Of a DNA stretch of 64,000 bases, positions 44,807 through 53,793 are shown in pieces. The stretch covers positions 120,321 through 184,320 of the forward strand of contig NZ_QUQV01000009.1 in NCBI RefSeq assembly GCF_003400205.1, in the 5' to 3' direction. Source of the stretch: Bacillus sp. HNG (GTDB lineage: Bacteria; Bacillota; Bacilli; Bacillales; Bacillaceae_L). Position 1 is the stretch's first letter. Each line of letters begins with the position of its first letter. The translations under genes and the position numbers were made by a program. The notes under the pieces are model-generated. The model worked only from the letters and a program-made list of their open reading frames with translations. It searched no databases and was not told where the DNA came from.

Positions 44807-44866
44807 GTGGATGGTTTAATTAATAGGAGAGTGGATGGTTAAACGAAGGACTTCTTACTATATAAT
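44807..44866 (+). promoter_or_regulatory. MocR-type composite site F and promoter
   Basis: GTGGATGG at 44807 and 44831 (24 bp apart; both perfect), then TATAAT at 44861-44866. It precedes the small membrane protein gene and mocR, so it may be an autoregulatory site. The rest of 44560-44954 shows no gene. Confidence 0.8.
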
Positions 44867-44954
44867 AAATTTATTTGGAAATACCTTTTAATAAATATTT
44901 TTTTAGATATAGCTTTTTGTGCTGTAGGCAAACAAAATTACTGTGAGGTGTACT

Positions 44955-45146
44955 ATGAAGACATTAATGATTTTAGTAATAATCATTGGAATTATTTCGC
45001 TAATTGGAACGCTTTTAATTGCAGGGAAAAGTGATTCGAACTATAGCAGCGCGACTAAAAGAAATACAACAAATTTAACTCTAATCTATGTTGTCATTAT
45101 TACTTTGGCTGTTATAGCTTTAGGGATATATATAGTGATAATGTGA
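44955..45146 (+). CDS. Small two-helix membrane protein, 63 aa
   Basis: The product starts MKTLMILVIIIGIISLIGTL, has a polar middle (GKSDSNYSSATKRNT) and a second helix to the end. GAGGTG precedes the ATG at 44955; an upstream GTG overlaps it. It follows site F and precedes mocR by about 100 bp, so both may be on one transcript. I do not recognise the family; a small regulatory or assembly subunit is conceivable. Confidence 0.7.
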   Translation: MKTLMILVIIIGIISLIGTLLIAGKSDSNYSSATKRNTTNLTLIYVVIITLAVIALGIYIVIM

Positions 45147-45252
45147 TGAAATAACTAATCTCATCATCTGTGTAGTTATTTTATTCATAAATGAGGATAC
45201 TAACCTTGTTAATGTGTAAATGAAATATATTAACTGTAAGGAATGTATAGCT

Positions 45253-46683
45253 ATGGATTGGAAACCTGATAGAAAAGCAAAAAAAGCGATTTATAAACAA
45301 CTTGCGGAATATATTGAAAATGGGATAGCAGATGGTACATTTCCACCGGATAAGCCCTTGCCTTCCGAAAGATTTCTAGCGAAGGAATTAAATATAAATA
45401 GAAGTACCGTTGTAGCTGCATATGATGAGTTGGAGTCTAATGGACTAATTAAGAGGAACCGTGGAAGTGGTACAACTATAAGCCAGGATATATGGGGCAT
45501 TACCAAAAAAAGAATCCCTAGCTGGAATAGATATGTAGAGGCAGGATCCTTTTTGCCAAACTTGCCTGTTACACAAAAGATTCGTAAAGAAACAGAGGAA
45601 CATAATCTGATTAATTTAGCGAGTGGGGAATTGTCTGAGAATCTTTTCCCCATTGAGGTCTTGCGGAATCTCACTTCTACAAGATCCTATATTGGTAGCA
45701 TCGGGTATGACCACCCTCAAGGGAACAAAATATTAAGAGAAACAATCTCAAAACATGTTAGGGATTCAAGAAGTATTGAGAGTAGTCCGAGTTCCATACT
45801 TATCACATCTGGTGCGCAGCAGGCTTTGCATTTAGTCGTACAATGTCTGTTAAAGCCAGGTGATGCAATTGCGATAGAAGAGCCATCTTATCATTACAGT
45901 CTTCCTATCTTTAAATCAGCGGGAGTAAGAACATATTCGTTACCAGTAGACAATGAAGGAATTAACCCAGAGGATCTTGTTTCTCTATATAAAAAGCATC
46001 GGATAAGAATGATATTCTTGAATCCAATCTTTCAAAATCCTACTGGCACATTATTAAATGAACATAGGCGAAAGAGGATCTTGGAAATTTCATCTGAACA
46101 TGGAATACCTGTTGTCGAAGATGATCCATATAGTTTAAGTTCGTTTACAGGTGAACAGATCTCTTCCTTAAAATCTATGGATGTTAATGGCAACGTCTTA
46201 TATATAAGTTCATTGTCAAAAATTGTTGCTTCTGGTTTACGAATTGGCTGGATAATAGGTCCTAAACCCGTCATTGAAAGATTATCAGATGCTAAGCAAC
46301 AAATTGATTTTGGACATGCTAGTTTCACTCAATGGATTGCAAATGATTTTTTAGAATCAGACGAATTTGACTCACATATAAAAAACTTAGTTGTTCAATT
46401 AAAAAGCCGAAGAAATCAAATTGTTTCCAGTCTATCTGAGTATTTAGGGGATCAAGTTGATTACTATACCCCTAAAGGCGGTATTCATATTTGGTGTAAG
46501 ATTAAGAAGGATTTTAATGAAATACAACTTTTGGAAGAGTCAATAAAGAGGGGCGTTATTTATGTTCCTGGTTCCACAATGGGCTCAAACAAGAATTGTG
46601 TACGATTTACATTTGCTCGGGAAAATGAGAAAAACATTAACGAAGGGATCAGAAGATTTGCAAGTGCACTGAACGATATTTAA
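45253..46683 (+). CDS. MocR family regulator (GntR–aminotransferase fusion)
   Basis: The 476-residue protein has an N-terminal GntR winged helix (about 10-75, PLPSERFLAKELNINRSTVVAAYDELESNGLI) and a C-terminal fold-type I aminotransferase domain. The PLP Lys is in YISSLSKIVASGLRIGW. MocR proteins use PLP or an amino compound as effector and bind direct repeats, as in GabR and PdxR. TAAGGA precedes the ATG at 45253; an ATG at 45220 lacks a site. It is followed by the PLP-enzyme operon and is the candidate reader of the seven 24-bp direct repeat sites. Confidence 0.93.
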   Translation: MDWKPDRKAKKAIYKQLAEYIENGIADGTFPPDKPLPSERFLAKELNINRSTVVAAYDELESNGLIKRNRGSGTTISQDIWGITKKRIPSWNRYVEAGSFLPNLPVTQKIRKETEEHNLINLASGELSENLFPIEVLRNLTSTRSYIGSIGYDHPQGNKILRETISKHVRDSRSIESSPSSILITSGAQQALHLVVQCLLKPGDAIAIEEPSYHYSLPIFKSAGVRTYSLPVDNEGINPEDLVSLYKKHRIRMIFLNPIFQNPTGTLLNEHRRKRILEISSEHGIPVVEDDPYSLSSFTGEQISSLKSMDVNGNVLYISSLSKIVASGLRIGWIIGPKPVIERLSDAKQQIDFGHASFTQWIANDFLESDEFDSHIKNLVVQLKSRRNQIVSSLSEYLGDQVDYYTPKGGIHIWCKIKKDFNEIQLLEESIKRGVIYVPGSTMGSNKNCVRFTFARENEKNINEGIRRFASALNDI

Positions 46684-46727
46684 AAAAGCTAATTCTCCGT
46701 ATCTAGTAGGGGAATTAGCTTTTTTAT
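46681..46727 (+). terminator. Terminator after mocR
   Basis: AAAAAAGCTAATTC pairs with GGATTAGCT-like arm GAATTAGCTTTTTT, then a T-run. Confidence 0.88.
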
Positions 46728-46745
46728 TTCATTTCCTAGATGCAA

Positions 46746-46817
46746 GTGGATGGTCAAAAAATGAGTAAAGTGGTTGATTGAAAAAATAAAAAAACGAGTA
46801 TTATGAAAGAGTGGATG
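46746..46817 (+). promoter_or_regulatory. MocR-type composite site G and promoter of the hisC operon
   Basis: GTGGATGG at 46746 and GTGGTTG at 46770 (24 bp apart), TATGAA at 46802 and a third GTGGATG at 46811 that overlaps the start region. The third copy could serve repression or fine control. Confidence 0.78.
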
Positions 46818-46864
46818 ATTACCACACTCTTTAATAGCTAAATAATGGATACTTCGAAAGTTAT

Positions 46865-46883
46865 TGTGTGAACTGATTCACAA
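46865..46883. promoter_or_regulatory. Rex/Fnr-type palindrome in the hisC leader
   Basis: TGTGAA–ctga–TTCACA (46867-46882) within TTG...CAA. It fits TGTGA-N6-TCACA exactly and the Rex consensus with one mismatch. It lies after the -10, as does the palindrome near the hisC remnant. Confidence 0.68.
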
Positions 46884-46945
46884 TTCATTTTCACATTTGA
46901 TACTTAACCGGACTATCATTTTGAGTAGGCATGGGGGGATATAGG

Positions 46946-48070
46946 TTGGAAAAAACGTATCAGATTAAGAAACGCAGTGTATTAGATAGAATTGAGCCAT
47001 ATAAACCCGGTAAACCAATTTGGGAAGTGCAAGAGGATCTAGGATTGAAAAGGGTAATTAAATTAGCCTCAAACGAAAATCCGTTAGGGCCTTCACCTAA
47101 AGCAATTGAGGCAATAATGACCAACTTAAATGGTATAAATCGATATCCTGATTCACACGCAAATCAATTAAAACAGAGTATTGCATACCAATATGGGTTA
47201 TCCCCCAGTCAACTGATTATTACAAATGGTGCAGATGAATTAATTACGCTCATTTCTGAAACATTTCTTGAGGCAAGTGATGAGATTATAGTACCCTCTC
47301 CATCTTTCGGTGAATATGATTTTGGAGCTCATTTGATGGGAGCTAAGATTGTAAAGGCCCCCCTAGATTATAATTTTAGTTTTAGTATTGAAAATATCTT
47401 ATCTGCCATTACAGAATATACAAAATTAATATATATATGCTCACCAAATAATCCAACAGGTACGTATATGCCTAAGCAGGGCTTAGAGCAGTTACTACAA
47501 AAACTACCAAAAGATATTTTGGTAGTCTTCGATAGCGCATATAGTCATTACGCAACAAATGAGGATTATACGGATGGCATTGAGTATGTTAAAGACGGAT
47601 TTCCGATTATAATTTTACAAACCTTTTCGAAAATTTATGGTTTGGCTGGATTAAGGATTGGCTTTGGAGTGGCACCAGAAGCGGTTATTCAAGATATTCA
47701 GCGGGTAAAAGAACCGTTTAATGTAAATACTCTTGCACAAACTGCGGCAATTGCAGCGATTAATGATGAAGTACATCTTAAAAAGTCTAAGCATACTAAT
47801 ACGATAGGGCGTAATATGCTTTATGAGGGACTTACGCACTTAGGGGTAACATATACCGAAAGCATGAGTAATTTTGTTCTAGTGGACTTTGGGCCAGATG
47901 CAAAACAAATTTATGAGAAATTACTAGCAAAGGGTATAATCGTTCGCTACGGTGATACGTGGGGAATGTCCAAGTATATACGATTTTCAGTTGGAACATA
48001 TGAGGAAAACATTCAGCTATTACTTGCACTTAAATTGATTCTAGGCAACAGGAGTGACGATGATGAATGA
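46946..48070 (+). CDS. hisC: Histidinol-phosphate aminotransferase family (HisC)
   Basis: The roughly 374-residue fold-type I PLP enzyme has KLASNENPLGPSPKA, NRYPD, NGADELI, SPNNPTGTY, VVFDSAYSHY and the PLP Lys in QTFSKIYGLAGLRIGFG. HisC enzymes transaminate histidinol phosphate, and often phenylalanine or tyrosine keto acids. The TTG at 46946 follows GGGGGGA at 6 nt; the alternative ATG at 46931 overlaps that stretch. It heads a PLP-enzyme operon away from his genes, so the true substrate may differ. Its end overlaps the next gene by 11 bp. Confidence 0.9.
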   Translation: MEKTYQIKKRSVLDRIEPYKPGKPIWEVQEDLGLKRVIKLASNENPLGPSPKAIEAIMTNLNGINRYPDSHANQLKQSIAYQYGLSPSQLIITNGADELITLISETFLEASDEIIVPSPSFGEYDFGAHLMGAKIVKAPLDYNFSFSIENILSAITEYTKLIYICSPNNPTGTYMPKQGLEQLLQKLPKDILVVFDSAYSHYATNEDYTDGIEYVKDGFPIIILQTFSKIYGLAGLRIGFGVAPEAVIQDIQRVKEPFNVNTLAQTAAIAAINDEVHLKKSKHTNTIGRNMLYEGLTHLGVTYTESMSNFVLVDFGPDAKQIYEKLLAKGIIVRYGDTWGMSKYIRFSVGTYEENIQLLLALKLILGNRSDDDE

Positions 48071-49379
48071 GATTGCTAGAAACCTAAACGAATTAATAAA
48101 GTCCCATAATCAAAGCATATTTGAGATGCTATCAGATTTTGGTCGGAAGGCATACTATCCGAAAGGTATCTTAAGCCAAAGTGCCGAGGCCAACGAGAAA
48201 GCCACACGATTTAATGCAACAATTGGTATTGCAACTGAACATGATGAACCCATGCATTTTAGTCATATACAAAAAAGATTAAATGGATTATTACCAAAAG
48301 ATATTTATCAGTATGCACCTCCTTCTGGGAGGATTGAGCTCCGTAATGAATGGTACAAAAAGCTACTGCATAATAATCCCAGTTTAGAAAATAAAAATAT
48401 TAATCTCCCAATCGTAACAACAGGTATTACACATGGATTGAGCATAGTAGCTGATTTATTTATAAATGAAAATGATTCAATCATTTTACCAGATAAATAT
48501 TGGGGGAACTATCAATCTATATTTTGTCTGCAAAGAGGGGGAAGTCTAAAGGCCTTTGAATTATTCGATAAAGATGGGAAATTTAATGTAAGCGGGTTTA
48601 GAGAACGTTTAATGGAGCAAAAAGTAAGTGGTAAGGCAATTGTCTTGCTTAATTTTCCGAATAACCCCACTGGATATACCCCATATGAGGACGAGGCTTC
48701 GGGAATCATCTCTACTTTAGTAGAGGCTGCGGATTTAGGGATAAATATTGTTCTCATTATTGACGATGCTTATTTTGGGCTTTTTTATGAAGATTCAATA
48801 AGTGAGTCATTATTTGGTAGAGTTGCAGGGCTTCATAAAAGAATACTTCCAATAAAAGTAGATGGCGCCACTAAGGAAAGTTTTGTATGGGGGCTAAGAG
48901 TGGGATTTATTACATTTGCGTGTGAAGTTCCGATATTAGAAATTTTAGAACATAAAGTGGAAGGCGTAATTCGTAGTTCAATATCAAGTAGCTCTATTTT
49001 GTCCCAATCTATCATTTTAGACTCATTACGATCAGATGAATATAAGCTTGAAAAAAGAGAAAAATATGAAATTATGAAAAGGCGTGCGTTAAAAGTAAAG
49101 GATATTTTAACGAAAGAAAAATATAAAGAAGTATGGAGCATTTATCCATTCAACTCAGGATATTTCATGTGCTTAAAGCTTTTAAATGTAAATGCTGAGG
49201 AGTTAAGAGTGCATTTATTAGATCGCTATGGAGTGGGTACGGTTTCCATAAATCCTACAGACTTACGAATTGCTTTTTCAAGTGTTGAAGAAGAGGATTT
49301 AGAAAAAATATTCGAATACATTTATCAAGGTGTAGATGACTTAAAGGTAAAACACCTTAAACCTATACTACAACAATGA
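48060..49379 (+). CDS. Class I/II aminotransferase of unknown substrate
   Basis: The roughly 439-residue PLP enzyme has YQYAPPSGRIELRNEW, VTTGITHGLSIVADLF, LNFPNNPTGYTPYEDE and IIDDAYFGLFYE. The expected PLP Lys lies in DGATKESFVWGLRVGF. The fold resembles aspartate/aromatic aminotransferases. AGGAG at 48050 precedes ATG ATG (48060, 48063); either could start. The 11-bp overlap with hisC indicates coupling. The pair may perform successive transaminations in one pathway. Confidence 0.85.
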   Translation: MMNEIARNLNELIKSHNQSIFEMLSDFGRKAYYPKGILSQSAEANEKATRFNATIGIATEHDEPMHFSHIQKRLNGLLPKDIYQYAPPSGRIELRNEWYKKLLHNNPSLENKNINLPIVTTGITHGLSIVADLFINENDSIILPDKYWGNYQSIFCLQRGGSLKAFELFDKDGKFNVSGFRERLMEQKVSGKAIVLLNFPNNPTGYTPYEDEASGIISTLVEAADLGINIVLIIDDAYFGLFYEDSISESLFGRVAGLHKRILPIKVDGATKESFVWGLRVGFITFACEVPILEILEHKVEGVIRSSISSSSILSQSIILDSLRSDEYKLEKREKYEIMKRRALKVKDILTKEKYKEVWSIYPFNSGYFMCLKLLNVNAEELRVHLLDRYGVGTVSINPTDLRIAFSSVEEEDLEKIFEYIYQGVDDLKVKHLKPILQQ

Positions 49380-49415
49380 TAAATACACCATGAGCGCAAA
49401 GGAAAGGTGGTAGAG

Positions 49416-50891
49416 ATGGTTTCCCAATTTGAAACACCCTTATTTACAACTTTAAAAAATCATGCAAGTAAAAATCCAGTTCAATTTCATATTCCGGGTC
49501 ATAAAAAGGGTAAAAATATGGACCCGAATTTTAGAGAGTTTATAGGTGAGAATGCTTTATCGATTGATTTAATAAATATTAATCCTTTAGATGACTTACA
49601 TCTTCCAAAAGGAATTATTAAAGAATCTCAGGAATTAGCTGCAAAAGCGTTTGGGGCTGACCATACCTTCTTTTCTGTTCAAGGGACAAGCGGGGCCATA
49701 ATGGCGATGATTATGTCCGTTTGTGGCCCAGGGGATAAAATACTGGTGCCGAGGAATGTTCATAAATCGATCATGAGTGCAATTGTTTTTTCTGGTGCGA
49801 TTCCTATTTTTATTCACCCGGAAGTAGATCCATATTTCGGTATTTCTCATGGGATAACACCTGATTCAATTGAAAAGGCACTACATTTGCAACCGGATAC
49901 TAGGGCGATTCTTGTAATAAATCCAACTTATTATGGTATTTCAGGAGATTTAAAACGGATTGTAGAAATTGCTCATTCAAGAAATATCCCTGTTTTAGTC
50001 GATGAAGCACATGGGGCTCACATCCACTTTCATCGTGACCTTCCCCTTTCTGCAATGGAAGCAGGAGCTGATATGGCTGCAACAAGTGTGCATAAACTGG
50101 GTGGTTCCCTTACGCAAAGTTCAATCTTGAATCTACGTGGAAACCTTGTATCTCATAAACGTGTACAGTCTGTAATAAGCATGTTAACAACAACTTCTAC
50201 ATCTTATCTACTTTTGGCTTCTTTGGATGTAGCTAGAAAATCATTAGCAACAGAAGGATATGCTTTATTAGAGGACACTATTCAAAAAGCAGAAGAAACA
50301 CGAAGAAAAATTAATGAGCTTGATTATCTATATTGTATGGGAATAGAAGTACTATTTTCAAGCTCCGCAGTAGCAATGGATCCTACTAAGCTTTTAATAT
50401 CTGTAAAAGAACTAGGTGTAACAGGATTCTACGTTGAAACATGGTTACGCGAAAAGTTTAATATTGAGGTAGAATTGTCTGATCTTTATAACATTTTATG
50501 TATTGTTACTCCCGGTGATTCAGAGGAAGACTTATATTTACTTGTACAAGCATTAACTGAACTGTCACAAGAGTTTCGTTCTACAGTTAATAAGAACGTA
50601 AATAGTTCAGTACTATTGCCTGAAATTCCAGTATTAGCTCTTACGCCTAGAGATGCTTTTTACGCTGAAACAGAAGTCATTCCTTTAGAAGAATCAATTG
50701 GTAGAATTATAGCTGAATTTGTTATGGTGTACCCACCAGGAATACCTATATTTATTCCTGGTGAGATTATTTCAGAAGGTAACTTGGACTATACAAAAAG
50801 AAATATAGTAGCAGGTCTTCCAGTTCAAGGTGCTGAAGATGAACATATGAAAATGATACGTGTATTAAAAGAATATATACCCATTAAATAA
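49416..50891 (+). CDS. Orn/Lys/Arg decarboxylase family PLP enzyme
   Basis: The 491-residue protein is of the short Bacillus SpeA/YaaO type without an N-terminal wing domain. Landmarks are FHIPGHKKGK, FSVQGTSGAIMAMIM, PRNVHKS, VDEAHGAHIHF and the PLP Lys in TSVHKLGGSLTQSS. It decarboxylates a basic amino acid such as arginine or lysine, giving agmatine or cadaverine. AAAGGTGG precedes the ATG at 49416. It lies 36 bp after the aminotransferase in the same direction. Confidence 0.92.
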   Translation: MVSQFETPLFTTLKNHASKNPVQFHIPGHKKGKNMDPNFREFIGENALSIDLININPLDDLHLPKGIIKESQELAAKAFGADHTFFSVQGTSGAIMAMIMSVCGPGDKILVPRNVHKSIMSAIVFSGAIPIFIHPEVDPYFGISHGITPDSIEKALHLQPDTRAILVINPTYYGISGDLKRIVEIAHSRNIPVLVDEAHGAHIHFHRDLPLSAMEAGADMAATSVHKLGGSLTQSSILNLRGNLVSHKRVQSVISMLTTTSTSYLLLASLDVARKSLATEGYALLEDTIQKAEETRRKINELDYLYCMGIEVLFSSSAVAMDPTKLLISVKELGVTGFYVETWLREKFNIEVELSDLYNILCIVTPGDSEEDLYLLVQALTELSQEFRSTVNKNVNSSVLLPEIPVLALTPRDAFYAETEVIPLEESIGRIIAEFVMVYPPGIPIFIPGEIISEGNLDYTKRNIVAGLPVQGAEDEHMKMIRVLKEYIPIK

Positions 50892-50920
50892 AACAATAAT
50901 TAACTAGAGGTGGATACAAC

Positions 50921-51586
50921 ATGAATTATGCAAAATTAATTGACCATACACTACTATCACCAGTTACGAGAGAATATGAAATTCGAAGTTTGTGTGGTGA
51001 AGCAGTGGAATTTGGATTTGCTTCAGTATGTGTGAACCCGACATGGGTAAAACTTTCTGCAAGTATTCTAAAGGGTTCAGGTGTTAATGTATGTACTGTT
51101 ATTGGCTTTCCGTTAGGTGCTAATACACCGGAATCTAAAGCAACTGAGACAGTTAATGCGATTAAAGATGGTGCTACAGAGGTTGATACAGTTATTAATA
51201 TAGGTGCCTTAAAAGATAAACAATACGACCTAGTTGAACAAGATATTCGTGCAGTAGTAGAAGCGGCAAAAGGAAAGGCATTGGTCAAGGTTATTATTGA
51301 GGCATGTTTGTTAACAGACGAGGAAAAGGTCCATGCTTGTCTGTTGGCTGTAAAAGCAGGTGCCGATTATGTGAAAACTTCAACCGGTTTTTCGCTTCAT
51401 GGTGCAACAGTAGAAGATGTACGAATAATGAAGAATGCAGTTGGAAGTAATTTTGGGGTAAAGGCTTCTGGGGGTGTCCGAAACCTTGATGATATAAAAG
51501 AGATGGTCGCAGCAGGAGCAACAAGAATCGGTACGAGCTCTGCAGTAACTATATTTAGTGAAAACAATATACTAGTTAAAAATTAA
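50921..51586 (+). CDS. deoC: Deoxyribose-phosphate aldolase
   Basis: The 221-residue TIM-barrel aldolase has LIDHTLL at the start, the catalytic Lys152 in DYVKTSTGF and Asp/Lys residues in VDTVINIG and GVKASGGVR. It splits 2-deoxyribose-5-phosphate into glyceraldehyde-3-phosphate and acetaldehyde. AGAGGTGG precedes the ATG. In Bacillus it normally sits with nupC and pdp; here it is inside an amino acid enzyme operon, so it may serve as an aldolase for another aldehyde. Confidence 0.93.
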   Translation: MNYAKLIDHTLLSPVTREYEIRSLCGEAVEFGFASVCVNPTWVKLSASILKGSGVNVCTVIGFPLGANTPESKATETVNAIKDGATEVDTVINIGALKDKQYDLVEQDIRAVVEAAKGKALVKVIIEACLLTDEEKVHACLLAVKAGADYVKTSTGFSLHGATVEDVRIMKNAVGSNFGVKASGGVRNLDDIKEMVAAGATRIGTSSAVTIFSENNILVKN

Positions 51587-51618
51587 TTAAAATGCAAAAA
51601 AGTAGGGAGGCCTTATCT

Positions 51619-52575
51619 ATGGAGAGTACGCATCATAGTGTTAGAGTCGCCGTTATCCAGGCTGCATCAATTATTATGGATAAAAATGCAACTATTGAGA
51701 AAGCAGTAAAATTAATAAAAAATGCTACTGAAGAAGGTGCTAAAATAGTTGTTTTTCCCGAGGCATTTATTCCAGCATATCCAAGAGGATTGTCATTCGG
51801 CACTGTTATAGGGAGTAGAACAGATGTTGGTAGGAAGGATTGGTATCGATACTGGGATAACTCTATAACAGTACCTAGTGATGAAACAGACATACTTTCA
51901 AAAGCAGCGCGTGAATCAGATGTTTATCTAGTGATTGGTGTAATTGAGCGAGATAGCCAGCATAGCGGAGGGACATTATACTGTACAGTGCTATTTTTTG
52001 GTCCAGATGGAGCCCTTTTAGGAAAACACCGTAAGTTAAAACCAACAGCAGCTGAACGCATCGTTTGGGGAGAAGGTGATGGAAGTACACTACCTGTATT
52101 CGATACTCCTTATGGAAAAATTGGTGCTCTTATTTGCTGGGAAAATTACATGCCTCTTGCAAGGGCAGCTATGTATGCCCAAGGTATTCAACTATATATA
52201 GCACCAACGGCAGATGCAAGGGAGTCTTGGCAGTCAACGATCAGGCATATTGCAATGGAAGGTAGATGTTTTGTTTTATCATCTAATCAATATGTGACAA
52301 AGGATATGTATCCAACTGATTTAGCCTGCTATAGCGATCTTGATACTGCTCCAGATATAATGAGTAATGGTGGGAGTGCAATCGTCGGTCCACTTGGTGA
52401 CTATGTAGCCTCACCTATTTGGGGGCGAGAAGAAATTATAATAGCGGATCTTGATCTGAAACAGTTAGCCTACAGCAAGTTTGATTTTGATGTATTTGGG
52501 CACTATTCACGTCCTGATGTCTTTACGCTTTTGGTAAATAAAGAAAAGCAAAATGGTATCAAATGGGACGATTAA
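51619..52575 (+). CDS. Nitrilase
   Basis: The 318-residue branch 1 nitrilase has the catalytic triad Glu48 (VFPEAFIPAYPRG), Lys139 (HRKLKPT) and Cys173 (LICWENYMPLAR). The CWENYMPL context is that of true nitrilases, which hydrolyse nitriles to acids and ammonia, rather than of amidases. GGGAGG precedes the ATG at 51619; an ATG at 51592 lies too close to deoC and has no site. Co-location with PLP enzymes suggests a nitrile made in, or detoxified by, this pathway. Confidence 0.93.
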   Translation: MESTHHSVRVAVIQAASIIMDKNATIEKAVKLIKNATEEGAKIVVFPEAFIPAYPRGLSFGTVIGSRTDVGRKDWYRYWDNSITVPSDETDILSKAARESDVYLVIGVIERDSQHSGGTLYCTVLFFGPDGALLGKHRKLKPTAAERIVWGEGDGSTLPVFDTPYGKIGALICWENYMPLARAAMYAQGIQLYIAPTADARESWQSTIRHIAMEGRCFVLSSNQYVTKDMYPTDLACYSDLDTAPDIMSNGGSAIVGPLGDYVASPIWGREEIIIADLDLKQLAYSKFDFDVFGHYSRPDVFTLLVNKEKQNGIKWDD

Positions 52576-52663
52576 TCTATTTTTATAGACTTACATGCTG
52601 ATTTCCATTTTGCTAGGAGGTCAGCTTTTCTTTTTATAATCATTATGAGGGAGAGGACAAGAC

Positions 52664-53572
52664 TTGCCTATTTTTTACTTATTCGACTTCCGTTCATTAT
52701 GGAGTCCCTATTTCATATTATATTTGCTTTGTATTTTGTTCTTTTATTTTCTAATTACGATAAAGTTTCGACATCATTTTAAAAATAGTCGTCCATTATT
52801 GATAAAAGAGGTAATTTCGTTCGTATTATTTATTATCCAATTTTACATAATAAAAGGTTCGCCTGTTGATTTAATGAGCCATATGATGATAACAATGCAC
52901 ATGGTACAAATGGCATGTCTACTACTTATAATGCCGATCCTATTAATTAAGGGAATACCAGGTTGGATTTGGAAAACAATATTTAATATAAAAATAATAA
53001 ACCAGTTATTTACTTTATTTACAAAACCTTTAATTGCAATGATTTTATTTAATGGGGCATTTTCAATCTATCATATTCCAATTGTTCTCGATTTCTCAAA
53101 AACGTCTAATGTTTATCATGCATTAATCCATACTACGTTATTTGTATTTGCTTTTTTTATGTTTTGGCCAGTATTGACTCCTTTTAAAGAAAAGTCTATG
53201 ACCGGGTTAATGAAAACTGGTTATATGTTTGGGAATGGAGCCCTTATGCTACCAGCATGTGCGCTTATTATATTTGCAGGTTCCCCTTTATATAATACTT
53301 ATTCTGATCCTGTAGCATGGCTTAATGCTTTGGCCTTATGCTCAACGCCGTCTTCTTTAAGCGGGTTGGGCTCAGCTGGACCTGCATTAATAAGTATATT
53401 TAATCCTTTGGGACTCCTTCATGATCAACAACTAGCAGGAATAGTCATGAAAATTATTCAAGAAATTGTTTATATCATCATTATTGCAACTATTTTTAAA
53501 GAATGGTATCGAAAGGATGCAGAGGAAGCACGAGAAGAAACAGAAAGAGTTATGTTGAATCAAAAAATATAA
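52664..53572 (+). CDS. ctaG: CtaG family membrane protein
   Basis: The 302-residue protein has about seven helices and matches the caa3-type CtaG family with the phrases MSHMMITMHMVQMACLLLIM, FWPVLTPF and a His-rich helix interior. In Bacillus CtaG is needed for assembly of active cytochrome c oxidase caa3. The start is TTG after GGGAGAGG. It follows the nitrilase by 88 bp in the same direction, so a shared transcript is possible; it also echoes the Sco and Qox genes of the region. Confidence 0.87.
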   Translation: MPIFYLFDFRSLWSPYFILYLLCILFFYFLITIKFRHHFKNSRPLLIKEVISFVLFIIQFYIIKGSPVDLMSHMMITMHMVQMACLLLIMPILLIKGIPGWIWKTIFNIKIINQLFTLFTKPLIAMILFNGAFSIYHIPIVLDFSKTSNVYHALIHTTLFVFAFFMFWPVLTPFKEKSMTGLMKTGYMFGNGALMLPACALIIFAGSPLYNTYSDPVAWLNALALCSTPSSLSGLGSAGPALISIFNPLGLLHDQQLAGIVMKIIQEIVYIIIIATIFKEWYRKDAEEAREETERVMLNQKI

Positions 53573-53793
53573 TGGTAAGCGGTTCCACTTTGTTTTACTT
53601 TTTTGTGAACTAAGTCATTGACGGAGCATTATATAAGAATCATTAATTATGAGAACAACGATTTATTAATAAAAGGTATTCATATGTAGAAAAAATTGGA
53701 GGATTTTGGTGGTTTTTGTGCGGCCACAATTATTGTTCCATTCAGCTTAGCGACATAATTTGTTAAGTAAATATTATAATATGGGGGGGCATC

